This document shows, piece after piece, positions 1-8,156 of a DNA stretch of 64,000 nucleotides (position 1 is the stretch's first letter; every line of letters starts with the position of its first letter). Source of the stretch: Arthrobacter livingstonensis (GTDB lineage: Bacteria; Actinomycetota; Actinomycetes; Actinomycetales; Micrococcaceae); contig NZ_QJVD01000018.1 of NCBI RefSeq assembly GCF_003219815.1, positions 1-64,000 on the forward strand, read 5' to 3'. The notes below the pieces were generated by a model. That model saw only the letters and a program-made list of their open reading frames with translations. It had not been told where the DNA came from and searched no databases. The translations under genes and the position numbers were made by a program.

Positions 1-174
1 CAACTCGACCACCGCAACAACACGACAGCAGGCCTGGGGACCGGCGCGGCGGCGGGAACGGCGCCAGGCGCCCGGGCGGCGGGCATGGCAGCATCCCGGT
101 TCGACCGAAGCCACAGCCCGCTCGAAAACCTCATCGAATACAACATCAAGCCCCACACCAACGAAGACCACTAA
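1..174 (+). CDS. C-terminal end of an unidentified protein (partial)
   Basis: An open frame enters from the left edge in frame 1 and stops at TAA 172-174, giving 57 residues. The tail is Ala/Gly-rich, then polar, and ends SPLENLIEYNIKPHTNEDH. I do not recognise it. The TAA is followed by about 180 bp before the next gene on the same strand, so the two may share a transcript. Codon use matches the neighbouring genes, which is the main reason to call it coding. Confidence 0.5.
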   Translation, partial: QLDHRNNTTAGLGTGAAAGTAPGARAAGMAASRFDRSHSPLENLIEYNIKPHTNEDH

Positions 175-352
175 CAACGTTCCCGGTATACAGGAACCAA
201 CGAGTCTCAACGGGCCTCGGCCGCCGGTTACCGCCCGGCTGGGGATCTGCAGGGGATTGCCTGTGAAAGCCCCGGAAAAGCGCTTGACGGCGGAGCAGGC
301 GTGGGAACATCGAATCCGGGCCAGGTGTCGACCGGGCCGTGAGGAGACATGC

Positions 353-1066
353 ATGGAACCGGAAAGCAACAAGCAAATCGAGGAAGCGCGCAAGAAAGCC
401 GCAGCCGTCGTGACGGCCCAAAAGACGAAAGAACGGCGACGCCGCGTGATGATGTGGTCTGGCACCGGTGTTGGACTGGTGGCTGTGGTGGTCGCGGCCG
501 GAGTGGGCATCAGCACTAAATCAGCAGGTAACGCCGCCGCGAACAGCACCGCAAGCGTTGCCACTGTCCCTGCATCCCAGGGCTCCACACAGACACCGCC
601 GTGGGCCGCGCCCGCCGATGCATCGGCCCGTGCCAAGGTTGCCGGACTGTCCATGTTAACCGCAGAGGGCACGGCCGAACACATCCACACCCACCTGAGT
701 GTCACCGCGGAAGGCAAACCCATCACGGTGCCCGGCGACCTCGGCATCGACCTCGGTGCGCAGTTGATCTCGCCGCTGCACACGCACGATGCCACGGGGA
801 TTGTTCACGTGGAATCGCCCGTCCAAAAGAACTTTAATCTGGGCGAGGTGTTCACGGAATGGGATGTGGCCCTTTCGACCGGCCGGGTGGGCTCCTATGC
901 AGCGTCCGGCGGCTACACCATCACGACCTTCGTCAACGGCACGAAACAGTCCGGAGATCCGGCCTCGATCCAGCTGGCCGACCACGAGGACGTCGATATC
1001 GTCATCACCAAGGGCTCCGAGAAGGCGGCGGCGCCCGCAGCATTCACCTGGCCAGCAGGTTACTGA
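353..1066 (+). CDS. Membrane-anchored His-rich hypothetical protein
   Basis: A 237-residue protein starting at ATG 353, with a GAGGAG ribosome site at 341-346; the upstream in-frame ATG at 257 lacks one. Residues 1-30 are charged and cytosolic. One transmembrane segment follows at about 31-52 (GTGVGLVAVVVAAGVGI), then an Ala/Thr/Ser linker and an exported domain. That domain carries HIHTHLSV and SPLHTHD, two closely spaced histidine clusters that could bind metal. Similar one-TM proteins are common in Arthrobacter and relatives and are usually left as hypothetical. No catalytic motif is visible, and metal binding is inference from the histidines only. Confidence 0.85.
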   Translation: MEPESNKQIEEARKKAAAVVTAQKTKERRRRVMMWSGTGVGLVAVVVAAGVGISTKSAGNAAANSTASVATVPASQGSTQTPPWAAPADASARAKVAGLSMLTAEGTAEHIHTHLSVTAEGKPITVPGDLGIDLGAQLISPLHTHDATGIVHVESPVQKNFNLGEVFTEWDVALSTGRVGSYAASGGYTITTFVNGTKQSGDPASIQLADHEDVDIVITKGSEKAAAPAAFTWPAGY

Positions 1067-1104
1067 CAGGCCCGTGGGTGCAGACTGTGCGGACCACGCC
1101 GCCG

Positions 1105-2271
1105 CTACTGCATGGTGAAGCGGCGGGCCACGGCGTTGCGCAGCCGGGCGTTGCCAAATGCCCGGCCCACGGCCGCATTGCGGACATCCATGAACGACGC
1201 CGGGAGGGGCCTTCCCAGCGCCATGTTTAGTCCCGCCTGCCAAGACGCCCGACGCGCCGCGGCCATCCGGGTACCCTCAAACCTTTCCAGCCGGGCGCCG
1301 GTGGGCTGACCGCGCAACGCCGCGACGACAATGGGGGCCAACGCCGCGGCGTCGAGCCAGCCAAGGTTCATGCCCTGCCCGCCAATGGGGCTGATCTCAT
1401 GAGCCGCGTCGCCCACCAGCACTGCCCGGCCCTGCACCATGCGGGTTGCCAGCCGGGAGCGGACCCCGAAGGCGCTGAGCATGCTGTTGGCGCGGGGGTC
1501 CACAGTGGCGCCCGTCCGCTGGCGGATCAACTCTGCCAGGTCCCCGGCGGACGCACCGTCCAGCAGCGAATCGGTGTGGACCACCCACCGCCGCAGCCCG
1601 TCCGGGAGCGGGAACGACTCCACGATGCCGCCGGGCTCCAGGTACAGCACGGCCGTGGTGCCGTCGCTGCCGGTGTCGGGAAAATCGCCCATCAGGTAAG
1701 TGTCGGGGTAGTCGCGGCCGCTGGTGGGGATGCCCAGTTCGCGACGGATCGTGGAATGCGCGCCGTCTGCGCCGACCACCAGCCGCGCCGAAACAGCCGT
1801 GGTGGCGCCGTCAGGTCCCGTCCCACCAGACCCTTCCCCGGTGCCCGTCGCGGCTGCGAGCCTGACGTGGGTGCCGGCGTCGTGCATGGACTGGACCCGG
1901 AATCCCCGCAGCAGCGCGCCAGAGGACAGTTCACGGAGCCGGGCCTCGAGAACGGCCTCCGTGCGCGCCTGCTTGAGCGTCAGGATAAAGGGTGAAGCCG
2001 GTGCGGCCTCGGCAAAGGACAATTCCCGGACAAAACGGCCCCGGCTGCGGGCGACGCCGTCGCGAATGTGGACGCCCTCCCCCGCGAGCGCTGCGGCCAC
2101 ACCAGCCTGCGCCAGCGCGGCCAGGGCCGGCGGATGGATGCCGATGGCGCGGGAATGCGGATTCGGCACGCCCCGCTGCTCCAGGACCCGCACGTTCAGT
2201 CCCTGCTGGAGCAGCAGCGCACCGAGGTACAGGCCCACCGGCCCGGCACCCACGATGGCCACGTCAAGCAT
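1105..2271 (-). CDS. FAD-dependent aromatic monooxygenase (type III PKS cluster)
   Basis: Flavoprotein hydroxylase of the p-hydroxybenzoate hydroxylase / UbiH class, expected to hydroxylate a phenolic polyketide using NAD(P)H and O2. Starting at the ATG at 2271 gives 388 residues: an N-terminal Rossmann motif AIVGAGPVGLYLGALL, a central VGADGAHSTIR (the DG motif), and a C-terminal VLVGDAAHEISPIGGQGMN (the GD motif). The frame stays open upstream to 2361, overlapping the methyltransferase, so a GTG or TTG start within the overlap is possible; the Rossmann strand starts right after this ATG. It is the last gene of a minus-strand operon behind the polyketide synthase and methyltransferase, as in srsABC-like alkylresorcinol/quinone clusters. 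Confidence 0.9.
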   Translation of the reverse strand: MLDVAIVGAGPVGLYLGALLLQQGLNVRVLEQRGVPNPHSRAIGIHPPALAALAQAGVAAALAGEGVHIRDGVARSRGRFVRELSFAEAAPASPFILTLKQARTEAVLEARLRELSSGALLRGFRVQSMHDAGTHVRLAAATGTGEGSGGTGPDGATTAVSARLVVGADGAHSTIRRELGIPTSGRDYPDTYLMGDFPDTGSDGTTAVLYLEPGGIVESFPLPDGLRRWVVHTDSLLDGASAGDLAELIRQRTGATVDPRANSMLSAFGVRSRLATRMVQGRAVLVGDAAHEISPIGGQGMNLGWLDAAALAPIVVAALRGQPTGARLERFEGTRMAAARRASWQAGLNMALGRPLPASFMDVRNAAVGRAFGNARLRNAVARRFTMQ

Positions 2272-2296
2272 GCGGGGGTCCGCGGCCGGCAACCCC

Positions 2297-3022
2297 TCAG
2301 CCAACGCCGTCACCGGCGGTGAACAGCAGCAGGTTGCGGTAGGGCCTTTCGGCCCGGACACTCCAGCCCCGCGGAATCAAGGCACGCAGTTCCGGGGCCG
2401 TGTAGCTGCGCCGAATGGAGGTGAGCCCGTCGCGGCGGATATACGATCCCGGGAAGAACGGCAGCGTCCCGGCCCAAAACAGTGCATACGCCATCGGGCT
2501 TCGGGCAATGTCGCTGTGGATCACCGCGCGCGTGGCCAGGAGCGCGGAATCGGCCAGCAGCTCCTGGAACTCGCCGGGGGAGAGGTGGTGGAGCATGTGG
2601 TTGGAGATGACCAGGTCAAAGGAGGCCCCTGCCTGGACCAGCTCGGAACTGTAGGCCTGCCGGAACGTCAGGCGGGGTTGCGGCGGCGCGGAGGTGGCGA
2701 AGTCAAAGGCGCGCCGGTCGGGGTCGATCGCGGTGATCTCCAGCAGCAGTGAATCGCTGGCCGCCCACGCGGCCAGCTTCCGGGCAATGTCCCCGCCCCC
2801 GCAGCCGACGTCCAGCAGCGAGGTGGCCGTGGCGGAGGAGAGCAGCGGCCGGATCCGTTGCCGGTACACGCCGCGCCACCCGGACACCACGGAGTTGACG
2901 AGCGGAAACTGCGCATAGGTGCGTTCGAGCCGGTCCGCATCGCAGTCCCGCCGGTCCATCTCCTCCACCGCGTCCGTGGCACGTTCCCGCAGGAGCCTCA
3001 CCGACTCAGACCCGCGCAGCAT
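2297..3022 (-). CDS. Class I SAM-dependent methyltransferase (type III PKS cluster)
   Basis: Methyltransferase of 241 residues from the ATG at 3022 (MLRGSESVRLL); the longer frame to 3097 would overlap the synthase gene by about 90 nt. The SAM-binding motif I is LLDVGCGGGDIARKL near residue 70, followed by an acidic ITAIDPDRRAF strand and SFDLVISNHMLHHLSPGE, typical of class I methyltransferases. It overlaps the end of the polyketide synthase gene by 17 nt, so translation is probably coupled. By position it should methylate the polyketide or its hydroxylated product. Whether it is an O- or C-methyltransferase cannot be told from sequence. Confidence 0.9.
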   Translation of the reverse strand: MLRGSESVRLLRERATDAVEEMDRRDCDADRLERTYAQFPLVNSVVSGWRGVYRQRIRPLLSSATATSLLDVGCGGGDIARKLAAWAASDSLLLEITAIDPDRRAFDFATSAPPQPRLTFRQAYSSELVQAGASFDLVISNHMLHHLSPGEFQELLADSALLATRAVIHSDIARSPMAYALFWAGTLPFFPGSYIRRDGLTSIRRSYTAPELRALIPRGWSVRAERPYRNLLLFTAGDGVG

Positions 3023-4232
3023 TTTCCAATGCCGACGGGTCTGTCGTTTCGCTGGCAGCCGGAACCGCGGCGGCGCGCCCAGGGGCCCGGCCGGCACCCA
3101 CGCCGGGCGAGACCTTGGTGAACAGGCCGGTTTCCACCGTCAGGCCGGGGCCAAACGCCATGGCACAGATGCTTTCCTCGGCTTCGGCGGCGGGCTGGTC
3201 CAAAATGTGCTTGAGCACGAACATCACGGTGGCGCTGCTCATGTTGCCGTAGTTGCGCAGTGTCTCCCGGGAGGGCACCAGCTGGTCCGGTGTGAGTTCA
3301 AGCTTGGCCTCCACCTTGTCCAGGATGCTGCGCCCGCCGGGGTGGATGGCCCAATGCCTGATGTCCCGGTACGGCTGCGCGGCCAACGTCGGTTCGTGGG
3401 CGAGCAGGGGCGCCAGCGCATCCACGATGTGTTCGTCGATAATGCGAGGAACGTAGCTGTCCAGCACCATTTCAAAGCCCTCGTCGCCAATGTTCCAGGC
3501 CATGGAGTCCTCGCCCACGGGTGTCAGCACTGTCTCAAAATGGTCCAGCACCACCACCGGGCCCGCGCCTGGCAGCTCACGGGCGGTCACGACGGCGGCC
3601 GCCGCGCCGTCGGCGAACAGGGACGATCCCATGATGGTGTCGGGGTTGTTGGACGTGCGCACGTGAAGGGAACACAACTCGGCGGAGACCACCAGCACCA
3701 CGGCGTCGGGGTCGGCATCGCAAAAGGCCTTTGCCGCCCGCAACGCCGGGAAGGCGGCGTAGCAGCCCATGAACCCCAGATGGTAACGCTGCACCGAAGC
3801 GTCGAGCCCCAGCGCCCGGACTATTTTGTAGTCGGGACCCGGATTGAAGAATCCCGTGCACGAGACGGTGATGACGTGCGAGACATCCGCCGGGGACACG
3901 CCGTCGCACGCAGTCAGGGCCTTGGACGCCGCTTCGATGAACAGCCGGGTGGCCTCCACCGTGAACAGGTCGTTGCGCACCTTGGTGCTGGGTGAGAGCA
4001 GCCGCCCGGAAGTAGCGTCGAAAAACACTGGATCGTCGCTGTGGAAGTCACGGGACATCTCCGCCACGGCCGTGTGGCGCGTGTCAATCGCCGCCGAATC
4101 AAAACAGGTGCGCACCAGCCGCTGGCCGAGCCGGGTGAGCCCGGGCTGGGCGGCAAATACATCCCGTGCCTCGGGTTGAACCAGGATTGTGGGCGGAACA
4201 GCGGTTTCCAAGGATCTCAGCGTGACCGTCAT
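3006..4232 (-). CDS. Type III polyketide synthase (chalcone/stilbene synthase family)
   Basis: A homodimeric ketosynthase of 408 residues that extends an acyl-CoA starter with malonyl-CoA. The catalytic triad is visible: Cys157 in HLGFMGCYAAF, the His in HWAIHPGG, and the Asn in LRNYGNMSSATV. The loop SLFADGAAAAVV is also conserved in the family. The C-terminus adds about 35 Ala/Pro-rich residues. It is the first gene of a three-gene minus-strand operon with the methyltransferase and monooxygenase. In other actinobacteria, synthases in such operons make alkylresorcinols or alkylpyrones that are methylated and hydroxylated to quinones. The starter and product are not predictable here. Confidence 0.93.
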   Translation of the reverse strand: MTVTLRSLETAVPPTILVQPEARDVFAAQPGLTRLGQRLVRTCFDSAAIDTRHTAVAEMSRDFHSDDPVFFDATSGRLLSPSTKVRNDLFTVEATRLFIEAASKALTACDGVSPADVSHVITVSCTGFFNPGPDYKIVRALGLDASVQRYHLGFMGCYAAFPALRAAKAFCDADPDAVVLVVSAELCSLHVRTSNNPDTIMGSSLFADGAAAAVVTARELPGAGPVVVLDHFETVLTPVGEDSMAWNIGDEGFEMVLDSYVPRIIDEHIVDALAPLLAHEPTLAAQPYRDIRHWAIHPGGRSILDKVEAKLELTPDQLVPSRETLRNYGNMSSATVMFVLKHILDQPAAEAEESICAMAFGPGLTVETGLFTKVSPGVGAGRAPGRAAAVPAASETTDPSALENAARV

Positions 4233-4409
4233 AGTCCATTCTTAGGCTCCCCAGCCCGGGAACGCAATGCCCGGGAACACAATGCCCAGGCCGCAGACGG
4301 CCGCCGGGATGACAAATGTCATGGGGAGCAGGTGACAGGCGTGTGGGGGTCGGCATCGGGAAGCCCGGGAGCATGGAATCACAGCCGGAACAACCACCAA
4401 GGGACCACC

Positions 4410-5474
4410 ATGAACAACTCCACCACCAGCCCCGAGCTGGCGCCGCACCCACAAATTTCCCCAACAGCGCCGCCACCGGCCGCGCTGTTGGCCGTTGACG
4501 CCACCGGCCTGCACAAGTCCTTTGGCACCGCCGGCCGGAAGGTCCACGCCGTCAACGGCGTCGACCTTCAGATCCGGCCGGGCGAGGTGGTGGCGTTCCT
4601 GGGCCCGAACGGCGCCGGGAAGACAACCACCATCGACATGCTGCTGGGACTGTCCAAGCCCGACGGCGGCAGCATCACCATCTTTGGCCTGAGCCCCCGT
4701 GCGGCCATCGCTCAGGGCCTGGTCAGTGCCGTAATGCAGTCCGGCGGCCTTCTCAAGGACCTGACCGTGCGTGAGACCGTCTCCCTGACCGGCTCGCTCT
4801 TTTCCCAAACGCAGCCGGTGGACGAGGTCCTGGAGCGTGCCGGCATCCTTGACATCGCCGGCCGAAGGGTGGAGAAGTGCTCCGGCGGCCAGCAGCAGCG
4901 GCTGCGGTTCGCCATGGCCCTGCTCTCCGATCCTGGGCTTTTGATCCTGGACGAGCCAACCACCGGCATGGACGTGGAGGGGCGCCGGGATTTTTGGTCC
5001 GCGATCCGTGCGGACACCGCCCGTGGCAGGACCGTCATCTTCGCCACCCACTATCTGGAAGAGGCGGACGCCTACGCAGACCGGATCGTGCTGGTGCGCC
5101 GCGGGGAAATCGTGGCCGACGGCACGGCGGCGGAAATCAAGAACCTCGCCTCCGGCCGGACTGTAAACGCCAGTGTCCACAATGCCGACGCCGCCGCGCT
5201 CGCCGCCATCCCCGGGGTTGACTCCGTGGAAAGCCGCGGAGGCAGGCTGAGCATCCGCACCAAGGATTCCGACGCCGTGGCGCGCTACCTGCTCACGGCC
5301 ACGGACGCCGTCGACCTTGAAATCACCTCCCACAACCTTGAAGACGCGTTCGTTGCACTGACCGGGGACCGGGACGGCTCCGACGGCTCCGACGGTCCCG
5401 ACGGCTCCGACGGCTCCGACGGACCCGACGGACCCGACGGCTCCGACGGACCCAATGACAACACGGGAAAGTAG
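4410..5474 (+). CDS. ABC transporter ATP-binding protein (drug/ABC-2 type)
   Basis: Nucleotide-binding subunit, 354 residues from ATG 4410. Walker A is [10 protein letters not shown], the signature is CSGGQQQR, Walker B is LLILDEPTTGMD, and the switch His is in IFATHYLEEAD. Residues 1-30 are a Pro/Thr-rich leader, longer than usual. After the domain that ends near LEDAFVALTGDRD there are nine in-frame DG(S/P) triplets, a simple-sequence tail outside the fold. Its permease follows after 6 bp, then a sensor kinase and response regulator, giving a four-gene efflux-plus-two-component unit. It starts 177 bp from the divergent polyketide synthase gene. Confidence 0.93.
   Translation: MNNSTTSPELAPHPQISPTAPPPAALLAVDATGLHKSFGTAGRKVHAVNGVDLQIRPGEVVAFLGPNGAGKTTTIDMLLGLSKPDGGSITIFGLSPRAAIAQGLVSAVMQSGGLLKDLTVRETVSLTGSLFSQTQPVDEVLERAGILDIAGRRVEKCSGGQQQRLRFAMALLSDPGLLILDEPTTGMDVEGRRDFWSAIRADTARGRTVIFATHYLEEADAYADRIVLVRRGEIVADGTAAEIKNLASGRTVNASVHNADAAALAAIPGVDSVESRGGRLSIRTKDSDAVARYLLTATDAVDLEITSHNLEDAFVALTGDRDGSDGSDGPDGSDGSDGPDGPDGSDGPNDNTGK
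5373..5453 (+). repeat. Nine 9-bp in-frame repeats (DGS/DGP) at the ATPase C-terminus
   Basis: Nine consecutive 9-bp units of the form GACGGCTCC, GACGGTCCC or GACGGACCC encode DGSDGSDGPDGS and so on, 27 residues in all. Units differ only at the third-codon-base level and in a Ser/Pro switch. Gain or loss of a unit keeps the frame, so the length should vary between strains. Confidence 0.95.
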
Positions 5475-5480
5475 CCCGAC

Positions 5481-6308
5481 ATGACAACCCTTCCCAGCAG
5501 TGCCACCGCAGCACCCGTCACACGGCACAGCCGCAACGTGCCGCCGTTTGGCGCCTTCAATGCCACCCTGCTCGGCATCGAGATCAAGCGCCGCTTCCGC
5601 AACCGCCGCACCTTGTTCTTCACCATCGCCTTTCCCGTGGCCATGTTCCTGGCCTTCGGGCTCCAGTACCGGGACACGTCAATCGAAACAGGCCGCACCG
5701 TGGCCCAGGGCGCCCCCTCCGTGGCGGCGTTCATCATGATCTCCATGGCCGTCTACGGTGCCATGATGGCCTCGACCTCGGCCGGAGGTGCGGTGGCCAT
5801 TGAACGGCAGTTGGGCTGGAGCCGTCAGCTGCGCCTGACCCCGCTGACCCCGGTCGCCAACATTGCCGTAAAGATCCTTGGCGGGCTGTCGATTGGCCTG
5901 CTGGCCGTGCTGGCCACCTTTGCCACCGGACTGGCGATCGGGGTGCGCCTGCCGCTGCACGTGTGGCTGGTTGCCGGGGTAACGGCGTGGCTCGGCTCGC
6001 TGGTGTTCACCGCCATGGGCCTGATGGTCGGATATTTGGTACCCAGCGAAAACGTCATGCAGTTCATGGGCCCGGCGCTGGCCTTCCTGGCATTCTTTGG
6101 CGGGCTGTTCACCCCGCTGGATTCCATGGCCAAGCCGCTGCAGGACATCGGCGTCTGGACCCCCACCTACGGGCTCGGCGAGATAGCCCGCGCACCCTTG
6201 AGCGGCGACGCGTTCAACTGGCTTGCCGTGGGCAACGTGATTCTCTGGCTTGCCGTATTTGGAATTGGTGCCGCCCTGGCATTCCGCCGCGACACCAAAC
6301 GGGTATAG
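5481..6308 (+). CDS. ABC-2 type transporter permease
   Basis: Membrane subunit of 275 residues pairing with the ATPase 6 bp upstream. The N-terminus (about 35 residues) is cytosolic and basic (IEIKRRFRNRRTLFFT). About six hydrophobic segments follow, starting FTIAFPVAMFLAFG and ending VILWLAVFGIGAALAF. The SRQLRLTPLTP stretch after the second segment is the usual ABC-2 coupling region, and the pre-C-terminal GGLFTPLDSMAKPLQDIGVWTPTYGL pattern (quoted in part: PLDSMAKPLQDIGVWTP) is typical of drug-exporter permeases. Substrate unknown; an antibiotic or lipid is plausible because a DesK/DesR-like pair lies directly downstream. Confidence 0.92.
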   Translation: MTTLPSSATAAPVTRHSRNVPPFGAFNATLLGIEIKRRFRNRRTLFFTIAFPVAMFLAFGLQYRDTSIETGRTVAQGAPSVAAFIMISMAVYGAMMASTSAGGAVAIERQLGWSRQLRLTPLTPVANIAVKILGGLSIGLLAVLATFATGLAIGVRLPLHVWLVAGVTAWLGSLVFTAMGLMVGYLVPSENVMQFMGPALAFLAFFGGLFTPLDSMAKPLQDIGVWTPTYGLGEIARAPLSGDAFNWLAVGNVILWLAVFGIGAALAFRRDTKRV

Positions 6309-6340
6309 CGGTTCCGGCCGCAACGCCTAAAGTTGGCATC

Positions 6341-7459
6341 ATGGCATCCATTGCACCGCACGCACGGCGGGACCACCCACAGGAGGACGTCGGTTGGTTC
6401 CCGGCCACCGGCCACGTGCCCGCCATCCGCGAACTTGCCGCCAGCCGGGGCCCGCGCCGCTGGGTGCTGGGGGCCGGGATCTCCTCCCTGATCCTGCTGG
6501 TCAGCAGCGGCTGGGACCTTACCGCCGGGGAGCACTCGCCGTGGGTGAAGGCCTTGTTATGGTGCCACCTGCTCCTGTTCGTCGCCGTCTTCATGGCGGG
6601 GCCGCCGCTGAGCTGGTACCGCAGCCAAAGATTCAAGGCCCTGCTGGCACTGGGCTTCTTTGCCATCAGCGTTGCGTTCTTTGCCTACCGGGACGCGTCG
6701 TTGGGGACCACCTGGCTGTGGGCTTTTGTGTCCGTTTTCGTGGCCAGCCAGGGTCACCCGCGCATGGTGGGCATTGCCGCCATCGCTGGTTTGTCCGGCG
6801 GGGCGTTTGTCATCAACACCGCGCAGGGGGCCACCGGCGCCAATGCGTTTTCCCAAGCTGTCACCATCGGTTCGCTGGGCATGATGATGATGGCATTCTC
6901 CCGCCAGCTGACCACCATCCGGGAATTGCGCCAGACCCAGCACGAACTTGCCGAGCTGGCGGTGCGGGAGGAACGCAGCAGGGTGGCCCGGGACATGCAT
7001 GACATCCTGGGCCATTCCCTGACGGTCATCGCCGTCAAGGCCGAGCTGGCCGGTCGGCTGCTGCCCATCGCCCCGGAAAAGGCGGCCACCGAGATTTCCG
7101 ATCTCGAGGACCTGGCCCGCGGCGCGCTGGAGGACGTCAGGGCAACCGTGGGGGGCTACCGGGGAGTGAACATCCTCTCCGAACTTGTTAATGCACGCAC
7201 GGCCCTGACGGCCGCGGACATTGACGCCGATCTTCCCGGCGCGGCGGACGGCGTTCCCGCCAAGCACCGCGAACTGTTCGGCTGGGCACTGCGCGAAGGC
7301 GTCACAAACGTTATCCGGCACGGAGACGCCAACCGCTGCAGGGTCACCCTGTCCGCCCGCCTGCTGCAGATCGACGACGACGGCGTTGGCCCCTCCGCGC
7401 CGCCCGCCGGCCTGGGCGAGGCCCGGGACGGCGAGGCCCGGCAGCCGGCAACGGCCTGA
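6341..7459 (+). CDS. DesK/NarX-like sensor histidine kinase, apparent frameshift before the G2 box
   Basis: Read from ATG 6341 the frame gives 372 residues: about six transmembrane segments, a coiled dimerisation helix, the HisKA_3 phosphoacceptor box RDMHDILGHSLTVIAVKAE, an N box EGVTNVIRHGDANRC, and a G1 box DDDGVGPS. It then ends GEARQPATA. The missing ATPase G2 segment (GNGLKGLAERADAAGA ... GGFKLRLTL) is intact in another frame from about 7451 to TGA 7549-7551. That stop overlaps the GTG start of the response regulator, as expected of the ancestral gene. The distance from ATG to this stop is 1211 nt, one short of a multiple of three, so one base appears lost between about 7390 and 7450. 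The kinase is either truncated and probably inactive, or the base is a sequencing error. Confidence 0.85.
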   Translation: MASIAPHARRDHPQEDVGWFPATGHVPAIRELAASRGPRRWVLGAGISSLILLVSSGWDLTAGEHSPWVKALLWCHLLLFVAVFMAGPPLSWYRSQRFKALLALGFFAISVAFFAYRDASLGTTWLWAFVSVFVASQGHPRMVGIAAIAGLSGGAFVINTAQGATGANAFSQAVTIGSLGMMMMAFSRQLTTIRELRQTQHELAELAVREERSRVARDMHDILGHSLTVIAVKAELAGRLLPIAPEKAATEISDLEDLARGALEDVRATVGGYRGVNILSELVNARTALTAADIDADLPGAADGVPAKHRELFGWALREGVTNVIRHGDANRCRVTLSARLLQIDDDGVGPSAPPAGLGEARDGEARQPATA

Positions 7460-7547
7460 AAGGCCTTGCCGAACGGGCCGACGCGGCCGGGGCAATGATG
7501 GAGGTGGGCCGTTCGGAACTGGGCGGATTCAAGCTAAGGCTCACACT

Positions 7548-8156
7548 GTGATCCGCCTGGTGATCGCCGACGACCAGGCACTGGTCCGCGGCGCCCTCGC
7601 CGCGCTCCTAGGCCTGGAAACGGACATCGAGGTGGTCGCCGAGGTGGGCCGGGGGGATGAGGTGAGCGCCGCCGTCGTGCTTAACAAGGCCGATGTGGCC
7701 CTGCTGGACGTGGAAATGCCCGGGCTGGACGGAATCGCCGCCGCGGCGCAGCTGCGCACCGCCGCCCCCGACTGCCGTGTGCTGATGGTCACCACCTTTG
7801 GCCGGCCGGGCTATCTGCGCCGCGCCATGCAGGCCGGGGCAGGCGGGTTCGTGGTCAAGGACACCCCGGCGCGGCAGCTCGCGGACGCCGTACGGAAGGT
7901 GGCGGCCGGGCTGCGTGTGGTGGACCCTGCCCTGGCCGTGGAGAGCATGACCGCTGGCGAAAGCCCGTTGACCGAACGCGAAACCGACGTGCTGCGCGCG
8001 GCTGGCACCGGGGGAACGGTCGCAGACATTGCCGCGGCCACGTTCCTCTCCGAGGGGACGGTGCGCAACTACCTCTCCAGCAGCATGGGCAAGACCGGTG
8101 CCAGGACCCGGGCCAATGCCGTGCACATCGCCGAGGAAAACGGCTGGCTCCTCTAA
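7548..8156 (+). CDS. DesR/NarL-family response regulator
   Basis: A 202-residue regulator: receiver domain with LVIADDQALVRGAL acidic pocket, phosphoacceptor Asp in ALLDVEMPGLDG, and the Lys in GFVVKDTPARQ; then a LuxR-type HTH with SPLTERETDVLRAA and FLSEGTVRNYLSSSMGKTGA. It starts at GTG 7548, which overlaps the TGA that would close an unshifted kinase gene. It very likely controls the ABC exporter upstream. If the kinase frameshift is real, this regulator may be unphosphorylated or served by another donor. Confidence 0.92.
   Translation: MIRLVIADDQALVRGALAALLGLETDIEVVAEVGRGDEVSAAVVLNKADVALLDVEMPGLDGIAAAAQLRTAAPDCRVLMVTTFGRPGYLRRAMQAGAGGFVVKDTPARQLADAVRKVAAGLRVVDPALAVESMTAGESPLTERETDVLRAAGTGGTVADIAAATFLSEGTVRNYLSSSMGKTGARTRANAVHIAEENGWLL

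Noticed and set aside
4242-5528. A 428-codon minus-strand frame opposite the ABC ATPase
   Set aside because: Shadow of the ATPase, with Gly/Val/Ala repeats mirroring the DG repeat of the coding strand.
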